Source of the DNA: Odontesthes bonariensis
Taxonomy: Eukaryota > Chordata > Actinopteri > Atheriniformes > Atherinopsidae
DNA length: 64,000 nt
NCBI RefSeq assembly: GCF_027942865.1
Contig: NC_134511.1
Span: 1,377,001-1,441,000 of the forward strand
Reading direction: 5' to 3'
Within the stretch, counting starts at the first letter, position 1; the number at the start of each line of letters is the position of its first letter. The translations under genes and the position numbers were made by a program. Of this stretch, positions 21,065 to 40,200 are shown in pieces. Under the pieces are notes generated by a model. The model had not been told where the DNA came from, did not search any database, and saw nothing but the letters and a program-made list of their open reading frames with translations.

Positions 21065-22600
21065 GTAACCAGATCAATAACTGATCAATAACTGATCAGT
21101 AACTGACCAATAACCTCATCAATAACCTGATCAATAACTGATCAATAAATGATCAATAACTGATCAGTAACTGACCAATAACCTGATCAATAACTGATCA
21201 ATAACTGATCAGTAACTGATCAATAACTGATCAATAACTGATCAGTAACTGACCAATAACCTCATCAATAACCTGATCAATTGGCAAGGCAGTTTTACTC
21301 ATAGAGCACACTTCGTACACAGGTATTTCAAAGTGCTTCACAGCTACATAAAATCACAAGAAGGCAATCCAATCATCAAAAGAATTTTTTTTTTTTAATA
21401 ATAATAATAATTAAAAACCCATTAAAATAATCATTAGTTAATTAAAAAGCAAAGAGTGCAGATAAAATACTTTCAGGTGTCATATGCACAGCTAAACAGA
21501 ACTGTTTTCAGCCTGGATTTAAACATTGTCAGAGCTGAGGCCTGTCTCACATCTTCTGGAAGGCTGTTCCAGATGTTAGGAGCATCAAACTGAAACGCAG
21601 CCTCACCTTGTTTAGTCCTGACTCTGGGCACCAGAGTCTGATCAATAACTGATCAACAACTGATCAATAACCTGATCAATAACTGATAAACAACTTATCA
21701 TTAACCTGATCAATAACTGATCAATAACCTGATCATTAACCTGATCAATAACTGATAAACAACTGATCATTAACCTGATCAATAACCTGATCATTAACCT
21801 GATCAATAACTGATAAACAACTGATCATTAACATGATCAATAACTGATCAATAACCTGATCATTAACCTGATCAATAACTGATCAATAACTGATCAACAA
21901 CTGATCATTAACCTGATCAATAACCTGATCATTAACCTGATCAATAACTGATCAATAACCTGATCATTAACCTGATCAATAACTGATCAACAACTGATCA
22001 TTAACCTGATCAATAACTGATCAACAACTGATTAATAACCTGATCATTAACCTGATCAATAACCTGATAATTAACCTGATCAATAACTTGATCAATAACC
22101 TGATCATTAACCTGATCAATAACTGATCAATAACTGATCCACAACCTGATCAATAACCTGATCAATAGCCTGATCAATAACTGATCAATAACCGATCATT
22201 AACCTGATCAATAACTAATCAATAACTTGATCAATAAACTGATCAATAACTGATCCACAACCTGATCAATAACCTGATCAATAACCTGATAATTAACATA
22301 ATCAATAACTGATCAATAACCTGATCATTAACCTGATCATTAACCTGATCAATAACTGATCAATAACCTGATAATTAACCTGATCAATAACTGATCAATA
22401 ACCTGATCAATAACTGATCAATAACTGATCATTAACCTGATCAATAACCTGATCATTAACCTGATCAGTAACTGATCATTAACCTGATCAATAACTGATC
22501 AATAACCTGATCAATAAGTGATCAATAATCTGATCATTAACCTGATCATTAACCTGATCAATAACTGATCAATAACTGATCATTAACCTGATCAATAGTC
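21065..22600. repeat. TGATCAATAACC minisatellite, interrupted by a LINE tail
   Basis: Units of 10-12 bp (ACTGATCAATA, CCTGATCAATAA, CCTGATCATTAA) run from 21065 to 21282 and from 21640 to 22600. Nearly every unit contains the palindrome TGATCA. The 21285-21640 gap is a LINE fragment that probably inserted into the array. The array ends about 30 bp before the first CRE-like site of barhl1. Confidence 0.93.
21285..21640 (-). mobile_element. LINE 3' fragment inserted in the array
   Basis: The minus strand translates to AFQFDAPNIWNSLPEDVRQA followed by SALTMFKSRLKTVLFSCAY, the usual C-terminal tail of a fish non-LTR retrotransposon ORF. It is followed (towards lower coordinates) by a poly-A-like T run at 21386-21398 and a 3' end containing AAGTGCTTTGAAATACC reversed. 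Array units lie on both sides. Confidence 0.7.
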
Positions 22601-22629
22601 AGCTGCTTCAGACTCAGATCTGGGTTATT

Positions 22630-22667
22630 TGACGTCACAGCCGAACTAAAGCGTCATGATGACGTCA
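22630..22667 (+). promoter_or_regulatory. paired CRE-like sites upstream of barhl1
   Basis: Two perfect palindromic CRE octamers (TGACGTCA) lie at 22630-22637 and 22660-22667, exactly 30 bp apart, 48-85 bp upstream of the predicted barhl1 start codon. CREB/ATF proteins bind this octamer. The binding is inferred from the motif only. Confidence 0.5.
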
Positions 22668-22714
22668 CTTTGCTGATTGATGTTCCCGCTGATGAACAAA
22701 CTCACCTGGTGCTC

Positions 22715-28855
<6,141 letters not shown>

Positions 28856-29620
28856 AGATGTGTGGACAGAGCAGCAGGTCCAGGCTGAGCGCTCAGAGGA
28901 TCAAACCCAGCAGAGGATCAGAAACAGAACACACGGTGGAACAACTTGGACACAAACTTTTCTCTGAATGTGTCACCTTCAGTTTTTAAGATTTTCATGA
29001 ATAAATTAAAACATTTAAATGTTTATTTGTACTTTTTGCGTTTCGATGAAGAAACTGAAAGATTTCCAGGATCAGTTCATGTCAGCTGCTGTTCTGAATG
29101 TTGTTAAGAAGAGTTGTAGGTAGTATTCATGTGAGAACTATACATATCCTACAGCATCCTGGGGACAACTTTAACCTTTAACCCTTTAACCAAAGCACGC
29201 TCATCGAGAACAAATAAAAAAATAGAGTTTGTCTCATCCAACAGCTCCAAACAGACTTGTGATGGCTGCCTTCCATGAAACCTGATTCCACCAACATGCA
29301 TGTTAGTGATTAGCAACATCATCGATTAGCATGTAGCATGTAAACAATATAAAAAATACAAACACACGGATCCCATTGGTCGCATTAACTCAGAGGTGAG
29401 TGAGAAAGATGATTACTTTGAGTTCTTTTAAACCCATTTTTAAATGACGACTGTATGAAATAACAAAAAAAAAATTCTATTAACAAATCCTTTATCCGAG
29501 TCAAAATTATTCTGCTTAAACTATATACCTGCCACTGATGGCAGCTACATCTCACCTGCAGTAGACCGCACTTAGAGTGTATCAGTTTGGAGAATCAGAA
29601 GTATTTAGGACATGCATGCT
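28856..29620. other. barhl1 3' UTR and spacer
   Basis: AATAAA at 29000-29005 lies 145 bp after the barhl1 stop codon and is the likely polyadenylation signal. Beyond it, to 29620, the sequence is unremarkable AT-rich spacer between two converging transcripts. No gene is seen. Confidence 0.5.
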
Positions 29621-29624
29621 AAGC

Positions 29625-30540
29625 AGCTAAAGCTAAAGAGCTAAAGCTAAGGAGCTAAAGCCAAAGAGCTAAATCCAAAGAGCTAAAGCCAAAGCTAAGG
29701 AGCTAAAGCTAAGGAGCTAAAGCTGAAGAGCTAAAGCTGAAGAGCTAAAGCTGAAGAGCTAAAGCTGAAGAGCTAAAGCCAAAGAGCTAAAGCCAAAGCT
29801 AAGGAGCTAAAGCTGAAGAGCTAAATCCAAAGAGCTAAAGCCAAAGCTAAGGAGCTAAAGCTAAGGAGCTAAAGCCAAAGAGCTAAATCCAAAGAGCTAA
29901 AGCCAAAGCTAAGGAGCTAAAGCTGAAGAGCTAAAGCTGAAGAGCTAAAGCCAAAGAGCTAAAGCCAAAGAGCTAAAGCCAAAGAGCTAAAGCCAAAGCT
30001 AAGGAGCTAAAGCTGAAGAGCTAAATCCAAAGAGCTAAAGCCAAAGCTAAGGAGCTAAAGCTAAGGAGCTAAAGCCAAAGAGCTAAATCCAAAGAGCTAA
30101 AGCCAAAGCTAAGGAGCTAAAGCTAAGGAGCTAAAGCTGAAGAGCTAAAGCCAAAGAGCTAAAGCCAAAGCTAAGGAGCTAAAGCTGAAGAGCTAAAGCT
30201 AAAGAGCTAAAGATAAGGAGCTAAAGCCAAAGAGCTAAAGCTAAGGAGCTAAAGCTGAAGAGCTAAAGCTAAGGAGCTAAAGCTGAAGAGCTAAAGCCAA
30301 AGAGCTAAAGCCAAAGCTAAGGAGCTAAAGCTGAAGAGCTAAAGCTAAAGAGCTAAAGATAAGGAGCTAAAGCCAAAGAGCTAAAGCTAAGGAGCTAAAG
30401 CTGAAGAGCTAAAGCTAAGGAGCTAAAGCTGAAGAGCTAAAGCTAAGGAGCTAAAGCTGAAGAGCTAACTCTAAGGAGCTAAAGCTGAAGAGCTAAAGCT
30501 TAAGAGCTAAAGCTAAGGAGCTAAAGCTAAGGAGCTGGAG
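29625..30540. repeat. AGCTAAAGCTGA/GCCAAAG hexamer-derived array
   Basis: About 60 units of the type GAGCTAAAGCTGAA, GAGCTAAAGCCAAA or GAGCTAAAGCTAAG. Its hexamer (AAAGCT/AAAGCC) is the same as in the 8-kb CFAP77 array and lies on the same strand. It lies between the barhl1 and DDX31 3' ends. Confidence 0.93.
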
Positions 30541-30940
30541 CCTAAGGGAGAGAAAATAGGGCCAAGCGATTGTGAGGTCTGACTTTTTCCTGGAGAACCA
30601 TTTTATGATTTAAATGTATTACTCTGTTGAACGCATATTGTTCTGAGAAGCAAAACGCTTTATTTTTTAAACCCCAGCCAACTAGCCGGACTACCTTCAT
30701 CAACACCAAAACGAGGCTGAACTCTGCTCACAGGACGCAGCATGTTCACCATCAGCAGCTGAACCAGATGTTAGAAACGGTCAGAGTTAAAGCAGCGTTT
30801 TTAACCCGTTTGGATCATAAAGAAACTAAATGTGGAACCTTCCAGCTGGTTTTATTCACACAGAACCAAACACACTGAAGGTCCAGTTCACTGGTCCGGT
30901 TTTTGCTTTGGAACAGAACCACTGAAAACCAATAAGAAGT

Positions 30941-31215
30941 CAAAGTTTTATTCTCAAAGTCACTTCACAAACAGAAACCAGTCAACAGCTGGGGTCAGAG
31001 GCCGCGCCCACAAAGCCCGGGTGGGGTCACATGGTTCCTGCTGGACCTCATTCTTTGGTTCTTTGTGCTTCTTCCTTAAATGTTTCTGTAAAATCCTGAA
31101 GACAAACTGAAGCTCCTTTCCTCTCAGGTGGAACTCCATCTTTAATCTGCAGGTTTTCAGCCTGAAACTCATCCGTAAATTCACCGTCTCAGGTTAAAAA
31201 CGCGTCCGTCTGCAG
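30941..31215 (-). other. DDX31 3' UTR and polyadenylation signal
   Basis: Reading the minus strand from the DDX31 stop at 31216, AATAAAA appears at 30952-30946, about 265 nt downstream. No other signal lies between, so this is the probable transcript end. Confidence 0.5.
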
Positions 31216-34200
31216 CTACTCGTCCTCCGACCGACTCAACTTCTTCTTCTTCTTCTTGGCAGCGTCTGCGGCCTCCAACCCGCTGGAGAACTCGGACCGG
31301 ACCAGTCTGGCCTCCCTCTGACCCGGATGAAACCTGTGGAGTTAAAGACTTATTCTGTCAGATGAAACTCTTTTAAATGCTTTTTGCACCAAATAAAGAA
31401 CTAAAGTGAAAACTGAAAAGATTCAGGTTCTTAGAAACCAGCTCACTGAGGTCCTGAATCCGTCTGAATCTGACCGAGGACTTAATTCAGTTATTGCTGC
31501 TTCAGAGACGATGGACACTTCCTGTTAGCTGCGTGAGCTAACGGTCAAACGCTTCCTGTTAGCTGCGTGAGCTAACAGCCAAACGCTTCCTGTTAGCTGC
31601 GTGAGCTAACGGCCAAACGCTTCCTGTTAGCTGCGTGAGCTAACGGCCAAACGCTTCCTGTTAGCTGCGTGAGCTAACGGTCAAACGCTTCCTGTTAGCT
31701 GCGTGAGCTAACGGTCAAACGCTTCCTGTTAGCTGCGTGAGCTAACGGTCAAACGCTTCCTGTTAGCTGCGTGAGCTAACGGTCAAACGCTTCCTGTTAG
31801 CTGCGTGAGCTAACGGTCAAACGCTTCCTGTTAGCTGCGTGAGCTAACGGTCAAACGCTTCCTGTTAGCTGCGTGAGCTAACGGTCAAACACTTCCTGTT
31901 AGCTGCGTGAGCTAACGGTCAAACGCTTCCTGTTAGCTGCGTGAGCTAACGGCCAAAAGCTTCCTGTTAGCTGCGTGAGCTAACGGCCAAACATTTCCTG
32001 TTAGCGACATGACCTAATGGCTAAACGCTTCCTGTTAGCTACATGAGCTAACGGCCAAACGGTTACTGTTAGCTGCGCGAGCTAACAGCCAAGCTAACGG
32101 CGTCACTGATACGGCGTTTTATTTCTTCAGTTTACTGGAACATGTTGAACATGAAGGCGCCTGCATTCGGGGATAATTCAGATCAAACACGGCTGTTATC
32201 TGGTGCTAATGTTCATCAGATTTCTGACGGACGCAGAAAGAGATGCTCACCTTTTCTTTCCAGCCATCTTGTTCTGGTTCTTGCCGGGACTCCCAGCGGG
32301 CTTCCTGTGCTCCTTGTTCTTGGCCCCGGGGCCGCCGGTGGAGGCCAGGCCCCTCGGAGCGTCTCTCAGGCCGAAGCTCTTGGCGGCGTGGCCCAGGTGG
32401 AGCGAGCGGATGTGGAAGATGTGTTTCAGGTGGGCGGGGTAGGTGGTGTAGGCCCGCAGGTAGGACTGCAGCGCTGATGACATCACAGGGGCAGGTCAGC
32501 CAATGAAACTACTTCATGATGCTAACGGTCACATGATGCTAACGGTCACATGATGCTAACGGTCACATGATGCACGTACCTTTCTTGGCGGCCTGCAGTG
32601 ACGGAGCGTCGGAGTGGACCGAGTTCTCGAACTCTGTCTGGAGGACGGTGGCGCGTTCCCGGACTTCCTGCTCCAGAGCTTTGGATGAACTCTGATGGGA
32701 CGCAGACAGCGTATCAATCACAGTGATCATCACCAATAAATCATCAAATCACCAATAAATCACCAACAAATCAGCAATAAAATCACTAAATCGTCAGTAA
32801 AAAAAAATAAAAATAAAAATCAGCAATAAATCTGATTCTGGAACACAGTTTAATCCGAGTTGTTGGTTAATGTTTAAGTCTCGACAAACGTTCCCTAAAA
32901 GAAGCTGTAAGACCTCATCAGACCAGAAGAATCCCACTTTTACCCCTAAAAACTGGACTGGAACCACCTTAAAAACCTCTCGGTTTGCTTCTCCATCAGT
33001 CGGCAAACAGAAACTGCTGTTAAAACGAAATGTTTGACAGATGCCAACAAACAGATCAGAGGAGGCTGCCGACTCCCAGGAGAGTCGACATTAAAAGCAA
33101 AATGTCTCCTGATTTCAGCTGAATAATAAGCAGCTGCATGGAAGCAGAGTTTCTCCTTTAAAGCTGGCAGACGGACACATGAAAGAACAGAAAAACTTGT
33201 TCATCAGCATCACAAACACCCCACGTGACTTCTGTAAACCAGCGTTCACGTTCAGAGGATTTAAATAAAGGTTCATTGAAATCTGCTGAATGTGTTCTGA
33301 CAGTTTCACATCGGGCCGGTTACTGTGAAATCAGCTTAAATGGAACTGAGCCCAACTTTTACCCTCACTTCTGTTATTGTAAGCTGAACCTTTGTTTGTG
33401 CTGCCGAGGTTAAAGAAAAAACATCCATCCATCATCTTCTTATCTTCAGATATCTTTAGATGATTTAGAGCCAACTTAAATGCCTCAAGAACTCCGAAAA
33501 ATCCAAAGAACACCCAAAGAGTAACAAAACCCACTGAAAGGTCAAAGAATCCCTGGAACAAGGCTAACTGCAAGGACCCCTGTGTTCAAAGGCCTTCAGA
33601 GAACCCTGAAGCAAAGAGCTAAAGCTAAAGTTAGAGCTAAAGCTAACTGTAAGGACCCCTGTGTTCAAAGGCCTTCAGAGAACCCTGAAGCAAAGAGCTA
33701 AAGCTAAAGTTAGAGCTAAAGCTAACTGTAAGGACCCCTGTGTTCAAAGGCCTTCAGAGAACCCTGAAGCAAAGAGCTAAAGCTAAAGTTAGAGCTAAAG
33801 CTAACTGTAAGGACCCCTGTGTTCAAAGGCCTTCAGAGAACCCTGAAGCAAAGAGCTAAAGCTAGAGTTAGAGCAAAAGCTAAAGGTAGAGTGTAAGTTA
33901 AAGTCAGAGTTAAAGTTAGCGTTAGAGTTAAAGTTAGAATTAGAGCTAAAGTTAGAGTTAAAGCTAAAGCTAAAGTTAGAGTTAAAGCTAAAGTTAGAGT
34001 TAAAGCTAAAGTTAGAGTTAAAGTTAGCGCTAGAGTTAGCATTAGAGTTAAAGTTAGAGCTAAAGCTAAAGTTAGCGTTAGAGTTAAAGTTAGAATTAGA
34101 GCTAAAGTTAGAGGTAAAGCTAAAGTTAGAGGTAAAGCTAAAGTTAGAGTGTAAGTTAGTTAGTTAAAGTTAGCGCTAGAGTTAGCATTAAAGTTAAAGT

Positions 34201-37200
34201 TAGAGCTAAAGCTAAAGTTAGAGCTAGAGTTAAAGTTAAAGTTAGAGCTAAAGTTAGAGGTAGAGTTAAAGTTAGAGCTAAAGTTAGAGGTAGTTAGAGT
34301 TAAAGTTAGAGCTAAAGTTAGAGTTAGAGCTAAAGTTAGAGTTAGAGTTAAAGTTAGAGTTAGAGCTAAAGTTAGAGTTAGAGCTAAAGTTAGAGTTAGA
34401 GCTAAAGTTAGAGTTAGAGCTAAAGTTAGAGTTAGAGCTAAAGTTAGAGTTAGAGGTAGAGTTAGAGCTAAAGGTAACGTTAGAGTTAAAGTTAGAGTTA
34501 GAGCTAAAGTTAGAGTTAGAGGTAGAGTTAGAGCTAAAGTTAGAGTTAGAGGTAGAGTTAGAGCTAAAGTTAAAGTTAGAGCTAAAGTTAGAGTTAAAGT
34601 TAGAGCTAAAGTTAGAGTTAAAGTTAGAGCTAAAGTTAGAGTTAGAGCTAAAGTTAGTTAGAGTTAAAGTTAGAGCTAAAGTCAGAGTTAGAGCTAAAGG
34701 TAACGTTAGAGTTAAAGTTAGAGTTAGAGCTAAAGTTAGAGTTAGAGGTAGAGTTAGAGCTAAAGTTAGAGCTAAAGTTAGAGCTAAAGCTAAAGGTAGA
34801 GTTAGAGTAAGAGTTAAAGTTAGAGCTAAAGTCAGAGTTAGAGCTAAAGGTAACGTTAGAGTTAAAGCTAAAGTTAACGTTAGAGTTAAAGTTAGAGCAA
34901 AAGTCAGAGTTAGAGCTAAAGGTAACGTTAGAGTTAAAGCTAAAGTTAACGTTAGAGTTAAAGTTAGAGCAAAAGTCAGAGTTAGAGCTAAAGGTAGCGT
35001 TAGAGTTAAAGTTAGAGCTAAAGTTAGAGTTAGAGTTAAAGTTAGAGCTAAAGTTAGAGCTAAAGCTAAAGGTAGAGTTAGAGTAAGAGTTAAAGTTAGA
35101 GCTAAAGTCAGAGTTAGAGCTAAAGGTAACGTTAGAGTTAAAGCTAAAGTTAACGTTAGAGTTAAAGTTAGAGCAAAAGTCAGAGTTAGAGCTAAAGGTA
35201 GCGTTAGAGTTAGCGTTAAACAAAGTCTCAAACTCTGAAACCACTAAAAACACTAAGAAGTCCTGGCGTCAGGTTTTCCTGAAGTCACCCGAAGGTTTTG
35301 TGAAAGCTATTAAAGACTGAGGATTTCCTTTTAATCTCCTGTGAAACCTCAAAATGCTAAAAAAAAAAAAAACCTGATTAAAAGCCTGGAACCACCTCAC
35401 AGATCACGTTGGTCTCTGAAGGATGGAGGCAACCTACCTTACTGTGGTACTTGCCCCGCCCCTTGTAGGCGTCGTCCATCATGAGACTGGATAAAATCTT
35501 CTGTAACTTCATCTCTGATAGGCTGAAACACAAGAAACCAGCCCCGTCAGTGTCACTACATGCTACAGGTGGTGCTACAGGTGGTGCTACAGGTGGTGCT
35601 ACAGGAGGTGCTACAGGTGGAGCTACAGGAGGTGCTACAGGTGGTGCTACAGGTGGAGCTACAGGAGGAGCTACAGGAGGTGCTACAGGTGGGGCTAGAG
35701 GAGGTGCTACAGGTGGTGCTACAGGAGGTGTTACAGGTGGTGCTCCAGGTGGTGCTACAGGTGGTGTTACAGGAGGTGCTACAGGAGGTGCTACAGGTGG
35801 AGCTACAGGAGGTGCTACAGGTGGAGCTACAGGAGGAGCTACAGGAGGTGCTACAGGTGGGGCTAGAGGAGGTGCTACAGGAGGTGCTACAGGTGGTGCT
35901 ACAGGAGGTGTTACAGGTGGTGCTCCAGGTGGTGCTACAAGTGGTGTTACAGGTGGTGCTACAGGTGGTGTTACAAGTGGTGCTACAGGTGGTGCTACAG
36001 GTGGAGCTACAGGAGGCGCTACAGGAGGCGCTACAGGTGGTGCTACAGGAGGTGCTACAGGAGGTGCTACAGTTACAGCAGGTGCTACAGGTGGTGCTAC
36101 AGGTGGAGCTACAGGAGGTGCTACAGCTATAGGTGGTGCTACAGGAGGTGCTACAGGTGGTGCTACAGGAGGTGCTACAGGAGGTGCTACAGGAGGTGCT
36201 ACAGGTGGAGCTACAGGAGGAGCTACAGGAGGTGCTACAGGTGGGGCTAGAGGAGGTGCTACAGGAGGTGCTACAGGTGGTGCTACAGGAGGTGTTACAG
36301 GTGGTGCTACAGGAGGTGTTACAGGTGGTGCTCCAGGTGGTGCTACAAGTGGTGCTACAGGAGGTGTTACAGGTGGTGCTACAGGTGGTGCTACAGTTAC
36401 AGCAGGTGCTACAGGTGGTGCTACAGGTGGAGCTACAGGAGGTGCTACAGCTATAGGTGGTGCTACAGGAGGTGCTACAGGTGGTGCTACAGCTACAGGT
36501 GGTGCTACAGGAGGTGCTACAGGTGGTGCTACAGGTGGTGCTACAGCTACAGGAGGTGCTACAGGAGGTGCTACAGGAGGTGCTACAGGTGGTGCTACAG
36601 GTGGAGCTACAGGAGGTGCTACAGGTGGAGCTACAGGAGGAGCTACAGGAGGTGCTACAGGTGGGGCTACAGGAGGTGCTACAGGAGGTGCTACAGGTGG
36701 TGCTACAGGAGGTGTTACAGGTGGTGCTCCAGGTGGTGCTACAAGTGGTGCTACAGGAGGTGTTACAGGTGGTGCTACAGGTGGTGTTACAAGTGGTGCT
36801 ACAGGAGGTGCTACAGGTGGTGCTACAGGTGGAGCTACAGGAGGCGCTACAGGTGGTGCTACAGGAGGCGCTACAGGTGGTGCTACAGGAGGTGCTACAG
36901 GAGGTGCTACAGGTGGTGCTACAGGAGGTGCTACAGGAGGTGCTACAGTTACAGCAGGTGCTACAGGAGGTGCTACAGCTACAGGTGGTGCTACAGGTGG
37001 AGCTACAGGAGGTGCTACAGCTACAGGAGGTGCTACAGGAGGTGCTACAGGAGGTGCTACAGGTGGTGCTACAGGTGGAGCTACAGGTGGAGCTACAGGT
37101 GGAGCCAGCTGTCGGTCAACACACCTGATGTTGTGATTGGCCAGCTCGCTGATGAAGGCCATCTCAGCTGGGGTGAGGAAGAGGAGGCTGCTTCCTCGTT

Positions 37201-40200
37201 CTCCAATTCGAGCCGTCCGGCCGACGCGGTGAACGTATTCAGCTGTTGACGTGGGAGGAGTGAACTGCAAACACAAAGTTTACCTGTTACCTGAAGCTCG
37301 TCTGGACCAGGAGAACCCAGGAGAAGTCAGGAAAACCCAGGAGAACCCAGGAAAACCCAGGAAAACCCAGGAAAACCCAGGAGAACCCAGGAGAACCCAG
37401 GAGAACCCAGGAAAACCATGGAGAACCATGGAGAACCCAGGAGAACCCAGGAAAACCCAGGAAAACCCAGGAGAACCCAGGAAAACCCAGGAAAACCCAG
37501 GAAAACCGAGGAGAACCCAGGAGAACCCAGGAAAACCAAGGAGAACCATGGAGAACCCAGGAGAACCCAGGAGAACCCAGGAGAAGTCAGGTAAACCCAG
37601 GAGAACCCAGGAGAACCCAGGAAAACCCAGGAAAACCCAGGAGAACCATGGAGAACCATGGAGAACCCAGGAGAATCCAGGAGAATCCAGGAAAACCCAG
37701 GAGAACCCAGGAAAACCCAGGAGAACCCATGATAACCCAGGAGAACCCAGGAGAACCAAGGAAAACCCAGGAAAACCCAGGAGAACCCAGGAGAACCCAG
37801 GAGAACCCAGGAGAACCCAGGAAAACCCAGGAGAACCAAGGAGAACCAAGGAAACCCCAGGAGAACCCAGGAGAAACAAGGAAAACCCAGGAGAACCCAG
37901 GAAAACCCAGTAGAACCCAGGACAACCCAGGAAAACCCAGGAAAACCGAGGAGAACCCAGGAGAACCCAGGAAAACCCAGTAGAACCCAGGACAACCCAG
38001 GAAAACCCAGGAAAACCGAGGAGAACCCAGGAAAACCCAGGAGAACCCAGGAGAACCCAGGAGAACCAAGGAGAAACAAGGAAAACCCAGGAGAACTTAA
38101 AAGTGTGTTTGCACAACAAGTGTTATGGCACTTTCATTCATATGGCAGCACATTTAAAATAAAGCTAAATGCTAAAAGCTATACACTACTCTTGGATTCA
38201 TTTTTGGATTCTGTGTACAAATGCGATTAATCGTGATTAATCAGGGAAATCATGTGATTAATTAGATTAAACATTTTAATCGTTGCCCAACCCTAGTTTA
38301 AACATACATGTAGCATTATCATACATTTAACTATAAAACGTACACCAGCTCAGAGTAAAACCCTTCAGGAAGGAGCTCTGGTAGCTGATATTTACCTGAA
38401 TTATCCAGGTGACCTGAGGAAGGTCCAAGCCTCTGGCTGCTACATCCTGAAACAAACATCACACACGAACCTTTAGACAACGACACCGTACAGCAGCGAG
38501 TATTCGTGAAGGTGGAGAATGTTTCTCTGGAACAATAATCAGGCCCAGTTCCTGGGATTATGTTCGCGATCAGAAGAGAAACTCCCGAACTAATTACAGA
38601 CCTGTTCAAGTCCTGTTGAGGTTTGACAAAGTTTTATTATTATCTGAACTAAGACAGTCTGACTGCGTGGTGTCTCATCAGGTGCGAATGTTTAGATGAA
38701 CAGAGTTTAACTCACTGACCGTGCACAGCAGGACTCCAGAATGAGACGCCGCAAACCGCTGAAAGACCTCGGAGCGCTCCTGGTGAAGGAAACAAACAGC
38801 CTGAGAACACGAGTCGCTGAGCGGCAGGTAAACGGCGGCGGGGGGGGGGCGTTACCTCCTGCTTCATGTTGCCGTGTAAACGCAGAAAGCTGAGCTTGTG
38901 ATTGGCCGACGGCCCGGAGAGGACGGAGGTGAGCAGCGAGTGGAGGAACTCGGTGACCTCGCAGCTCGAGACGAAGACGATGAGTTTGTTGTTCTGAGAA
39001 AACTGAAACAACAACGTGTCATATTTACCCGTTTAGGTTCAAACTTTTTCCCAGCTCACGTTGGGTGGAATCAGGGTTCGTTTTACTGATCTTCACCTTG
39101 CATTTGTCCAGGATGAAAGCAGCCAAGCAGACCAGTCTGATCTTACTGGGAACAACCACCACAAACTGCTTCAGAGCCTCTGGGACGGCAAAGCTCTCCG
39201 ATTGGCCGGCTGCTTTGGGGTCGGAGGTTACTGTTGTGGTGAGGTCAGAGGAGGGAGCGCCAGAAACATGGATGCTGACCGGGTCCTTTAAACAGACGTC
39301 CGCTAATCGGCTCACACCTGAAACAAAAGGTGAAAGTCACAGTGTTCAACTGGTTGTTTTAGTGACAAAACTCACAGATGACAAAGAAACACTGGCTGTA
39401 ACTACGGCAACACTGCCTGTAACTACGGCAACACTGCCTGTAACACTACAGAAACGCTGCCTGTAACTACAGAAACACTGCCTGTAACTACGGGAACACT
39501 GCCTGTAACTACGGAAACACTGCCTGTAACTACGGAAACACTGCCTGTAACACTACAGAAACACTGCCTGTAACTACGGAAACACTGCCTGTAACACTAC
39601 AGAAACACTGCCTGTAACTACGGAAACACTGCCTGTAACACTACAGAAACACTGCCTGTAACTACGGAAACACTGCCTGTAACTACGGAAACACTGCCTG
39701 TAACTACGGAAACACTGCCTGTAACTACGGAAACACTGCCTGTAACTACGGAAACACTGCCTGTAACTACGGAAACACTGCCTGTAAAACTACGGAAACA
39801 CTGCCTGTAACACTACGGAAACACTGCCTGTAACACTACGGAAACACTGCCTGTAACTACGGAAACACTGCCTGTAACACTACGGAAACACTGCCTGTAA
39901 CTACGGAAACACTGCCTGTAACTACGGAAACACTGCCTGTAACTACGGAAACACTGCCTGTAACACTACGGAAACACTGCCTGTAACTACGGAAACACTG
40001 CCTGTAACACTACGGAAACACTGCCTGTAACTACGGAAACACTGCCTGTAACTACGGAAACACTGCCTGTAACTACGGAAACACTGCCTGTAACTACGGA
40101 AACGCTGCCTGTAACTACGGCAACGCTGCCTGTAACACTACAGAAACACTGCCTGTAACTACGGCAACACTGCCTGTAACTACGGCAACGCTGCCTGTAA

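Noticed and set aside
31520-32095. CRISPR-like array of palindromic repeats
   Set aside because: Units are contiguous with no unique spacers and the genome is a vertebrate.
35481-37136. Plus-strand Gly/Ala/Thr-rich frame resembling an antifreeze-type or collagen-like repeat
   Set aside because: It is the antisense of the DDX31 intron array. The repeat is not the Thr-Ala-Ala unit of antifreeze glycoproteins and there is no signal peptide.
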